64,000 nt of DNA from Leptospira kemamanensis (GTDB lineage: Bacteria; Spirochaetota; Leptospiria; Leptospirales; Leptospiraceae). The stretch lies in contig NZ_RQGG01000007.1 of the NCBI RefSeq assembly GCF_004769665.1, positions 62,001-126,000 on the forward strand, written 5' to 3'. Position 1 is the first letter of the stretch; every line of letters starts with the position of its first letter. The notes under the pieces were generated by a model. It worked only from the letters and a program-made list of their open reading frames with translations. It did not search any database and was not told where the DNA came from. Of the stretch, positions 37,068 through 45,029 are shown one piece after another. Position numbers and translations under genes: made by a program.

Positions 37068-38269
37068 TGAAAAAGTTTATTTTTATTTTTTGTTTATTAG
37101 TTTCGACAGTCTCTGCGCAAGCAATCACTGAAACCAATTTAGTTTGTTTATCAAACAATATTTGTACCTTTATGAGTCCTACAGAAAATGGGTATGATTT
37201 TTATTTGGTAAACAGAGCACCTAATGCAAATATAACTCGTTCCATTACCTTAAATCTTTCACTTAAAAATTTAAAATCAGATTTAGTGTTTCCACAATAC
37301 TATGTTTTACGAAGTAGTGATCCCATTCGAGTGACAAGTTTAGCTGTTGAAAACGAGTCAAAGGAAATATTTTATTCTGTATCCGTTATCGATTATTTAG
37401 GGGATTGGGATGCAATTCATGATGATACGGTAACATATTCATTACCTTTTCCGAAAGGAATTCGTTCTAGGATTGGACAAGGATATAACGGGCATTTTAC
37501 TCATGTAGGAGCTCTCCAGTATTCAATCGATTTTACTTTGCCAATTGGAACACCGATTCATTCTGCGAGAAGGGGAAGAGTTGTTCAAGTTGTCAAAAAG
37601 TATACCGAAGGTGGAATTCGAAATGATCTTTTGTCTAAAGCAAATTCTATTTTGATCCAACATGACGATGGAACGATTGGAAATTATGCACATTTGAAAA
37701 AAGATGGTGTGGTTGTAAATGAAGGAGATTACGTCGAGGAAGGTCAGCTTATCGGTTACTCTGGAAATACTGGATATTCGCAAGGACCTCATTTGCATTT
37801 CGAAGTTCATAAACCTAAAAAAGGTTCTACGGTGGAAACCATTCCTACTTTTTTTAAAACACAATATTCGGATCGTGAATATTTAAATTACTTATACTTG
37901 TATTGGCAACCAGAGAAAGGAATTGATCCACCAAATACTGATTTGTTGGATGAAGATATATTGTTATGTCGTAAAAGAGGGAATGAAATATTATCTCAGT
38001 GTAATGATCGAAAATTTCGATTAGGTGAGATGTATGCACTTCAGCTGGAGTTCAATAAACCAACAATCAAACAAGTTGAATTATTCTTAACGATCGATGG
38101 TAATACGGTAGAACCTTATTATCAAAAATGGAACATTCGGAATGAAAACTTGTTGGAATATCGTTACTTTACAATCCCTAAAAACCGAAATTTTGTCGGG
38201 AATTGGAAAATGGTGATCAAAGTGGATGGGGAAGAAAAGAAGAAATTTTTCTTCCAAATTGACCCATAA
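37067..38269 (+). CDS. M23-family metallopeptidase-like exported protein (copy 2)
   Basis: 400 residues, a diverged tandem paralogue of the preceding gene with the same layout. Signal peptide MKKFIFIFCLLVSTVSA; peptidase motifs GHFTHVGALQYSIDF, HDDGTIGNYAHL and GPHLHFEVHKP. The His and Asp metal ligands are kept, so both copies could be active endopeptidases. The conserved core is about 120 residues; the flanking domains differ more, which suggests different substrates. A promoter, hairpin and terminator follow at 38274-38363. Confidence 0.88.
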   Translation: MKKFIFIFCLLVSTVSAQAITETNLVCLSNNICTFMSPTENGYDFYLVNRAPNANITRSITLNLSLKNLKSDLVFPQYYVLRSSDPIRVTSLAVENESKEIFYSVSVIDYLGDWDAIHDDTVTYSLPFPKGIRSRIGQGYNGHFTHVGALQYSIDFTLPIGTPIHSARRGRVVQVVKKYTEGGIRNDLLSKANSILIQHDDGTIGNYAHLKKDGVVVNEGDYVEEGQLIGYSGNTGYSQGPHLHFEVHKPKKGSTVETIPTFFKTQYSDREYLNYLYLYWQPEKGIDPPNTDLLDEDILLCRKRGNEILSQCNDRKFRLGEMYALQLEFNKPTIKQVELFLTIDGNTVEPYYQKWNIRNENLLEYRYFTIPKNRNFVGNWKMVIKVDGEEKKKFFFQIDP

Positions 38270-38273
38270 TCGT

Positions 38274-38302
38274 TTGACAAGTAAATATATGTATAGTATT
38301 AT
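38274..38302 (+). promoter_or_regulatory. Strong sigma-70-type promoter
   Basis: TTGACA (38274-38279), a 17-bp spacer and TATTAT (38297-38302) fit the housekeeping promoter closely. The predicted transcription start is near 38309. It points towards the DUF2237 gene but a terminator lies within about 60 bp. Confidence 0.75.
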
Positions 38303-38338
38303 GTCTATGGGCTTTCCAAGACCATTTGGTCGTACTAT

Positions 38339-38363
38339 GGGGGTGCAAACCCCCTTCTTTTTT
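38339..38363 (+). terminator. Intrinsic terminator or attenuator before the DUF2237 gene
   Basis: GGGGG (38339-38343), a 6-nt loop and CCCCC (38350-38354) are followed by TTCTTTTTT. It stops transcripts from the M23 genes, and also any from the promoter at 38274-38302. A smaller hairpin (GACC/GGTC) lies between promoter and terminator. Confidence 0.8.
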
Positions 38364-38425
38364 CTACCAAACAAAGTAGAAACAACTTTCCTCCCATCGC
38401 ATTTCCTTTTTCCATAACAATTGCT

Positions 38426-38806
38426 ATGGATATGGATGATTCAATCAACGTACTCGGTGGACCTTTATTGCCTTGCTCCACTGATCCTTTAACGGGCTTT
38501 TTTCGTGATGGTTGTTGTAATACTTCTGATGAGGATTTGGGTTCGCATACAGTTTGTGTGTTGGCCACAACTGAATTTTTGGAGTCTCAAAAAGCCTCAG
38601 GGAATGATTTGATCACACCTTGGCCTCAATATTCGTTTCCTGGTGTAAAACCTGGGGAACGTTGGTGTTTGTGCGCTTCTCGGTGGCTCGAGGCCTACCG
38701 AAATGGAGTTGCTCCTCAAGTTTATTTAGAGTCTACCCACAAACGCGCGTTAGAGATAATTCCTTTGGAACTATTAGAGCGATTTGCGGTAGAATCTTTC
38801 GACTAA
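38426..38806 (+). CDS. DUF2237 family protein
   Basis: 126 residues matching the DUF2237 family: NVLGGPLLPCSTDPLTGFFR, DGCCNTSDEDLGSHTVC, FPGVKPGERWCLCASRW and a C-terminal helix. The several conserved Cys residues (C42-type pairs and WCLC) suggest metal binding or redox, but the function is unknown. No good ribosome site is visible before the ATG at 38426. Transcription probably starts at 38309 and reads through the terminator, or from a promoter I do not see. Confidence 0.92.
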   Translation: MDMDDSINVLGGPLLPCSTDPLTGFFRDGCCNTSDEDLGSHTVCVLATTEFLESQKASGNDLITPWPQYSFPGVKPGERWCLCASRWLEAYRNGVAPQVYLESTHKRALEIIPLELLERFAVESFD

Positions 38807-38808
38807 AA

Positions 38809-40059
38809 TTATTTTATTAAATGATCCAAATACGCCCTGGTGTGTTTGGACATATTTTTAAGTAAGGTAGCAAGGATGGAATGAATCGGATGGCCTTCTT
38901 CATATAGGTTTTCGTATTTTGTGATATTTAAGTTTTCCAATTGTTCATCCGCGGCTTCCCCTGCATCATATGCTTCTTTACAAACATTCACGCGCAGATC
39001 ATCCACACGATTCCATTTTGTTTCCTCAGTATCCTTCAGGTTCATGATGGAGGATGCAACTGGATGGTTCCAATTTTTAGTTTGGATCAGGTTTTTGATT
39101 AGATAGTATTGGTATTCTTCAATTAAGGTATGTCTTCCGGAAACAAATTCGATCATATTGTTTTTTGGTGTTTGGTATCCGACAAAAGAGACAAGTTGAA
39201 CACCAATTTGTTTAGCTGCACTGACTCTCGGTAAAACGGAAGAGTGATAAGGTTGTGTGAGATCTTGGATGTAGTGTAATGCCCAACCAGCGAACCGATA
39301 TCCCCAATAGGAATGTCCTTTTCGAAATGCTAATTTGGAAAGTTCTGTGAACTGATGGATACGTAGTTCTGGGTAAGTTCGTTTTAAAAATCCAGCCAAT
39401 GTAAAAATGATTTTTGGTTCATAAAAGAAACCCATATGAAATGGGGCTTGAGAAGAAAATTCCACTGCTGGGTTTCCGAACGGTTGGGTTCCAAATCCAT
39501 AAAGTTTTCCAACCTCACTATTGTTATCCTCAAATAAATGGAGGTCTAGGTCATAATCTGGTTCATCGGTTGCTGTTACTAATACTTCATCAGCACCAAT
39601 CATCTCTCCTTCTATCAAAGAGATAAAAGTTTCATTTACTAATTTTCCTTTTTCATGTAAGGTTGTGAGTTCCTCTAACGAAAGTTTTTTCCCTTCTTTT
39701 GTTGGAACTGATTGGATATAAAGTGCAGCCTTGTGATTGGGATTTACCCGGAGTGCTCTGTAAAATTGTGGTACCAAATTTGTATCATTTTTTTTAGGAG
39801 AGAATTTTAGATCTTCACTTGTTTTTGTTAGATGAGGAAGTTTTGTTAATGCCCAATCTTCAGATATAGAAAGAACTTCTTGGATTGAGTCTCTTTCTTG
39901 GTTCAAAAAAGAATTTAGTGATTCCACTTTTACCATGGGAACAGTTTGGTTTTTCCAATGGTCTTTTAGGATCAAATAAGTGATTCCTGCATGGTTATTC
40001 CAAGCAAAACAGGGAATCGTAAAAGTAACAAGTGTTAATGAAATGATAAATTTTTTCAT
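38809..40059 (-). CDS. Secreted zinc-dependent phospholipase C/S1-P1 nuclease-like protein
   Basis: 416 residues. The signal peptide ends CFA and the mature chain starts WNNHAG, so Trp20 would be residue 1, as in Bacillus cereus phospholipase C, whose N-terminal Trp is a zinc ligand. Other candidate ligands are in the right order: H23, an Asp near 169-171, H208 (FHMGFFYEP), H262, D266 and H272 (HYIQDLTQPYH), and H310 with E314 (RHTLIEE). A trinuclear zinc site is thus likely. The substrate may be phospholipid or nucleic acid. The upstream SH3b gene is 6 bp away on the same strand. Confidence 0.8.
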   Translation of the reverse strand: MKKFIISLTLVTFTIPCFAWNNHAGITYLILKDHWKNQTVPMVKVESLNSFLNQERDSIQEVLSISEDWALTKLPHLTKTSEDLKFSPKKNDTNLVPQFYRALRVNPNHKAALYIQSVPTKEGKKLSLEELTTLHEKGKLVNETFISLIEGEMIGADEVLVTATDEPDYDLDLHLFEDNNSEVGKLYGFGTQPFGNPAVEFSSQAPFHMGFFYEPKIIFTLAGFLKRTYPELRIHQFTELSKLAFRKGHSYWGYRFAGWALHYIQDLTQPYHSSVLPRVSAAKQIGVQLVSFVGYQTPKNNMIEFVSGRHTLIEEYQYYLIKNLIQTKNWNHPVASSIMNLKDTEETKWNRVDDLRVNVCKEAYDAGEAADEQLENLNITKYENLYEEGHPIHSILATLLKNMSKHTRAYLDHLIK

Positions 40060-40065
40060 CGGTAT

Positions 40066-40905
40066 TTAATTTTCCTTCTTTTGGAAGATATGTCCGTTCC
40101 AATTGTATTCGGATTGGTAATAATCATGTTGGTTTGGTTCTTCAATATCAAAACTATGCATGAGTTCCAGTATTGTGTTGTCCTTACCTTTGGTTCGTTT
40201 TCGCATTAATTTTTGATCTTCTGGGAGGGTTTCTTTTGGAAACACTAACCATGTTTCCGAACAAGCTGGTGGGTCACATGCACCTGGATTCCAAGAAAAT
40301 TGAGGTTGTATTTTGTAATTTTGATCCAAAGTGAATATTTGTTCATTTGTATAACCATACTCAATCTCTGAAAAGATTAAATTTTTGATAGCAAATAATG
40401 CTCTTGGACTTGGTGAAAAAAGTTTTTCATTATAAATGGTATGATCCCAAGTTTCATTGCTCATTGGTCCTACTTCCAAAGAAGCTTGACTTAAAAGTTT
40501 TGAATCTCGTATGATTTTTAATTCGAGTTTCCGTATTTTCACACCTAAGTTCTTACATAATACTTGTGTGTCTTTTAATGGAAAAGAATAGTCGGAGATA
40601 AATCCTCCCCAAAGATAACCTTTGTCTTCTCCACTTTCTACTTCGTACCAATATTCCTTCACTGAATTCTGTTCCAAGATTTGGTTCGTTTTTGAAAGGA
40701 TTTTCACGGATTGGCCCAAATTGAGTTGTTTTTTTACCTTCCCGTTGAGACTTCCAGACTCTCTTAGGTTTACATTATCACCAAATAGGTGATAGGTGGA
40801 TCCGATATTTTTCTCTGCAATATAGTCATCCCAGTGGTTTTGAGAGAAAAGGGGGGTCACAACGAACATAATCAAGAACGCAAGTGTAAACAAATAAGCA
40901 GACAT
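40066..40905 (-). CDS. Exported SH3b-domain protein
   Basis: 279 residues with a signal peptide (AFLIMFVVTPLFSQ). A bacterial SH3 domain follows: DNVNLRESGSLNGKVKKQL, YWYEVESGEDKGYLWGGFIS. SH3b domains often bind cell-wall peptides. The rest is beta-rich with a Cys pair (GACDPPACSE) and has no recognised family. It is immediately upstream of the phospholipase C-like gene, so the pair may be co-expressed. Confidence 0.75.
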   Translation of the reverse strand: MSAYLFTLAFLIMFVVTPLFSQNHWDDYIAEKNIGSTYHLFGDNVNLRESGSLNGKVKKQLNLGQSVKILSKTNQILEQNSVKEYWYEVESGEDKGYLWGGFISDYSFPLKDTQVLCKNLGVKIRKLELKIIRDSKLLSQASLEVGPMSNETWDHTIYNEKLFSPSPRALFAIKNLIFSEIEYGYTNEQIFTLDQNYKIQPQFSWNPGACDPPACSETWLVFPKETLPEDQKLMRKRTKGKDNTILELMHSFDIEEPNQHDYYQSEYNWNGHIFQKKEN

Positions 40906-40937
40906 AGTGTAAAAATTAGTAAAGTGAGAAAAGAGAG

Positions 40938-40986
40938 TCGACCTCTTTTCAGAGGGGAGGGTGATTTTCTGAATCTAGGAGGTCGA
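40938..40986. promoter_or_regulatory. Inverted repeats with two alternative pairings in a divergent region
   Basis: TCGACCTC (40938-40945) can pair with GAGGTCGA (40979-40986) over a 33-nt loop. Part of the first arm can instead pair locally (CCTCT at 40942-40946 with AGAGG at 40951-40955). It lies between the SH3b gene (start 40905, minus) and the gene at 41024. Confidence 0.4.
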
Positions 40987-41023
40987 TACTTATAAAAAGG
41001 TTTCGTTGTATAAAGGATACAGA

Positions 41024-41890
41024 ATGTTACTTGGACAAATTGTGAAACCCTATTCGTTAGATCAAATTCGTATCTTAGAAGAGAAGATGAATGCCTATGA
41101 GACTTGGGTATTTGTTTTGGTGTTATTGGTTGCCGTACTTATCCTAGTTGTTGTCATGCAAAGACTCACGATTGCGAAATTTAGAAATTCAGAAGTATTT
41201 AAATCCAAACAAAGTTCTAAATCAAATGGAACAGACTTGGGTCCAGAGAGTGATGATGAGACAAACATCATTGATACCAATACGATCACACAAACTCCGA
41301 TTCACCACCCACTCACAGTCACTGGAAAAGATTTGCCTGAACCTGGAATCATTTATAGATTTTCTATACCGAATCCTGGGAATCGTTTGATTTTGATTGG
41401 GAAACGAGAAGGAAATGTGATCACTCGATCCACAGAAATTTTAGATCACCATTTAACAATCGATATACATCCAATGGATATCGAAAATCTTGAGGCATTG
41501 TCTTATCGTGTGGAGTTGAGAAGAGAAGGAAAAGTTTTACTTCAACTTCCTACAGAAAAAGAGTTTCATGAAATGGAAATGAAAGAAACATTCTATATTT
41601 CGAATGTTTTGAATTCTGAAAATGAGATCAATTTTGAAAGTGTCCCACTAACGCATCCTATACGAATCAAGGTTGGTGGGAAATTGAGTGTGGATGGAAA
41701 ATTTAAAAATGGTTTTTTTGAGTTTCATCTTTTTACTAAAGACATTTTGGAAAAAACGATTTCAGGAAACAAACGTGTGGAAAAGCAGTTTTACTTGAAA
41801 TTGTATAAGATATTTCCAGGTTACGATACAGCAAGGCAGTCGCGGGATGGAGTTGTGCCGATGCTTGCGCGGTTTGGGGGGAAGGTGTGA
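41024..41890 (+). CDS. Membrane-anchored protein of unknown function
   Basis: About 288 residues from ATG at 41024, which has AAAGGA seven bases upstream; a TTG at 41006 would extend it. One membrane segment (TWVFVLVLLVAVLILVVVMQ) follows a short N-terminal part. The rest is probably outside or in the cytoplasm: a charged linker, then a beta-rich domain with HHPLTVTGKDLPEPG. No family recognised. A GC-rich hairpin lies just after the stop. Confidence 0.68.
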   Translation: MLLGQIVKPYSLDQIRILEEKMNAYETWVFVLVLLVAVLILVVVMQRLTIAKFRNSEVFKSKQSSKSNGTDLGPESDDETNIIDTNTITQTPIHHPLTVTGKDLPEPGIIYRFSIPNPGNRLILIGKREGNVITRSTEILDHHLTIDIHPMDIENLEALSYRVELRREGKVLLQLPTEKEFHEMEMKETFYISNVLNSENEINFESVPLTHPIRIKVGGKLSVDGKFKNGFFEFHLFTKDILEKTISGNKRVEKQFYLKLYKIFPGYDTARQSRDGVVPMLARFGGKV

Positions 41891-41910
41891 GTGTACAGTC
41901 CCCGCCCTAA

Positions 41911-41941
41911 ATTGGGTGGGGTGAACCACCCGCCACCCAAT
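41911..41941. repeat. GC-rich inverted repeat after the 41890 stop
   Basis: ATTGGGTGG (41911-41919) and CCACCCAAT (41933-41941) are perfect 9-bp arms in an otherwise AT-rich gap. No T tract follows. It resembles a dispersed intergenic repeat, but I cannot search for other copies. Confidence 0.5.
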
Positions 41942-42063
41942 ACGTCCTCTCTACCACATCTCTTTCCTTTTTACAAACCCCTTCTAGAAAACGGAAAATT
42001 CTTTTTAAAAAAGTTCATTCTTTCACCGCTTCCTTCCCAAAAAACTAATCATTCTTAAATAAC

Positions 42064-42094
42064 AAAAAAAGCCAAGGTTTCCCTTGGCTTTTTT
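42064..42094. terminator. Bidirectional intrinsic terminator
   Basis: A run of As, GCCAAGG (42071-42077), a 4-nt loop, CCTTGGC (42082-42088) and a run of Ts form a terminator that works on both strands. It serves the convergent 41024-41890 and thiolase genes. Confidence 0.9.
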
Positions 42095-42136
42095 CTTCGA
42101 TCTTTCGAACGAACAAAATTGAATCTTAGGTTCGAA

Positions 42137-43456
42137 TTATGGTCTTTCTACGATCATTGAACCTGCGATTCCACCGTGTGCACAAGCAGTCACAAGAACT
42201 TTCTTTGCATCTTTGTTTTCATGGAAGTCCATGATGGCGTTGTGAAGTAATCTTACTCCAGTAGCGCCAAACGGGTGTCCAATGGCAATCGATCCACCAT
42301 TTGGATTGATTTTCTTTGCATCAAAGTTCTTTTCCCAATCAAAACCAGTTCTGATTTTGATTTCTTCAAGAGCTGCTACTGCAGTTGCTGCGAATGCTTC
42401 ATGGATTTCGATCACGTCGATGTTTTCCACTTTTTCGCCAACTTCTTCGAGAAGTCCTAGAGTAGCTTCTGCTTGTCCAAGACCCATAAGGTTTGGAGCA
42501 ACACCTTTCATTTTGAAACCAGAAACTACTGCTTCTGCTTTGAGTCCGAGTCTTTTTGCTGCCGCTTCAGAAGCGACGATGATTCCAGCAGCTCCATCGG
42601 AACGTGGGCTTGCATTGAAGATGGAAACAGTAGGGCCATGAGATTTTTTCAAATCTTTGCCGTATTTTTCTTTCCATGCATCAAATTTCATCGCTGGGTT
42701 ATCAAACATAAGCATAGCGCGACCCATACGAGTTGGGTTTTTCACAAGACCTTCACGAAGAAGAACCGCTTCGTCCGCTTGGAGTGGGTTTCCTTCATCG
42801 TCTTTTACTTCCATGATATATGGTTTGTAACGACCTTCTTGTGTTGCTTCGAATGCTCTTTTGAAAGATTCGTAAGCTACTTTGTCTTGTGTTTCGCGTG
42901 GAAGGGCATAGTTTTGTGCGAGGATTTCTGCAGTCACTTGCATTCCATAAGAAGTTTCCCCATCACCGAGACCGTCTTCTAATGTATCACGAAGTTCAAC
43001 ACCTTCAGGAAGGTCATTTGGAAGGAGTTTTACAAGTGAATCTAAGCTGTTTGTTTTTTTGTTAAGACGAGCATTTTTCACAACGAATGGCATAGAAGTT
43101 TGAGATTCTTCACCAATTACGAGGAAAACTTCACCTTCACCTAACATGATGCGGCGAGATGCTTCTGCTACTGCTTCAAGTCCTGATACACAGTTGTTTG
43201 CCACTGTTAAACATGGAATTTCTAAAGGTAGGTTCATTAGGTTTGCAATCACACGAGCAGAGTTTGGTGCATTGGCAAAACCTTCTCCCACGATCACTCC
43301 GTCAATGTCAGTTGGTTTCAAACCACTGCGTTTCATTACTTCTTCACCCACGATTTTACCTAAGTGGTGACCTGGATACTGTGCAAGCGCCTTACCAATT
43401 TGTGCAAAAGGAGTTCGAGCAGGTGCTGCGAGTATAATCTTTTGTGTTACTTTCAT
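42137..43456 (-). CDS. Thiolase (acetyl-CoA C-acyltransferase, FadI/AtoB-like)
   Basis: 439 residues. The active-site Cys is in NNCVSGLEAV (C89), the GHP block is NPNGGSIAIGHPFGATG and the second Cys is in ACAHGGIAGS. It is longer than the 390-residue AtoB type, closer to FadI. Either thiolytic cleavage in fatty-acid oxidation or condensation of acetyl-CoA is possible. Leptospira use long-chain fatty acids as carbon source, so beta-oxidation is the simpler reading. ilvC is 48 bp upstream on the same strand, with GAAGGA before the thiolase ATG. Confidence 0.93.
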   Translation of the reverse strand: MKVTQKIILAAPARTPFAQIGKALAQYPGHHLGKIVGEEVMKRSGLKPTDIDGVIVGEGFANAPNSARVIANLMNLPLEIPCLTVANNCVSGLEAVAEASRRIMLGEGEVFLVIGEESQTSMPFVVKNARLNKKTNSLDSLVKLLPNDLPEGVELRDTLEDGLGDGETSYGMQVTAEILAQNYALPRETQDKVAYESFKRAFEATQEGRYKPYIMEVKDDEGNPLQADEAVLLREGLVKNPTRMGRAMLMFDNPAMKFDAWKEKYGKDLKKSHGPTVSIFNASPRSDGAAGIIVASEAAAKRLGLKAEAVVSGFKMKGVAPNLMGLGQAEATLGLLEEVGEKVENIDVIEIHEAFAATAVAALEEIKIRTGFDWEKNFDAKKINPNGGSIAIGHPFGATGVRLLHNAIMDFHENKDAKKVLVTACAHGGIAGSMIVERP

Positions 43457-43504
43457 ATAAAATCCTTCTTCCTTTCTTTCTTCTAACTTAAGTTAACTAA
43501 ACAA

Positions 43505-44533
<1,029 letters not shown>

Positions 44534-44587
44534 TTAACTGATTTTTCCATCATTTTGAACTATAACAAGGGAAACAAGAACGAATTA

Positions 44588-44673
44588 GGGCGCCTTTCCT
44601 TGCTGTCTTCGGACTTCGCGTTCGCTTCGGTCCTTCGGACGGCTACCGCCTCCTGCGCATCAAGGGCGCAAGG
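44588..44673. repeat. GC-rich element with imperfect terminal inverted repeats
   Basis: The block begins GGGCGCCTTTCCTTG and ends CAAGGGCGCAAGG; the ends are imperfect inverted repeats. Inside, TCTTCGGAC and TCCTTCGGAC are near-repeats. Its base composition is visibly unlike the AT-rich flanks, which suggests a small dispersed or mobile-like element. Confidence 0.5.
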
Positions 44674-44837
44674 TGACATAATATTGTATTGCTTTGTTCT
44701 ACACTCTGCTCTTCTACTAAAAGACTTCTCGGAGAAATTTCACGAAGCTAACTGAGTGAGTTAAATCGTTGCTACTAACATAATGAAACTAGCAAAAATT
44801 CGTATAGACCATCGCCATTCATTGTGTTTGAGGAATC

Positions 44838-44881
44838 AATCATCTCATAGGTGATATCCGTAACTTCGGAAACCCTCTATT
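44838..44881. repeat. 44-bp structured repeat, copy 1
   Basis: 41 of 44 bases match the copy at 47156-47199. The core can fold as TCCG-N6-CGGA, and the three differences all fall inside this hairpin. It lies 148 bp before the 45030 gene. Confidence 0.6.
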
Positions 44882-45029
44882 GCGTTTCCTCATCTGCTTT
44901 CTATAATAACTCATATGGAGATAGTCAATTCCAACTGCCTCGGTCGGGCCGGGATTCTTACGAGATTCATTCGTATTTCTTAAAAAATTGATTTGATTCT
45001 TTTCAGTAGCGGATTAGAGTTTTTTCCTT

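Noticed and set aside
38299..38417. Short open frame that could be a leader peptide before the DUF2237 gene
   Set aside because: No ribosome site, and the frame runs through the terminator stem; the promoter-terminator reading explains the region better.
44555..44755. Open frame through the GC-rich element
   Set aside because: The coding look comes only from the GC-rich repeat; there is no ribosome site and no protein-like composition.
44720..44780. Possible integron attC-like core (GTTAAAT with an inverse AAC) near the 44-bp repeat
   Set aside because: The inverse core does not fit the consensus, there is no integrase gene, and the flanking gene is too large for a typical cassette.
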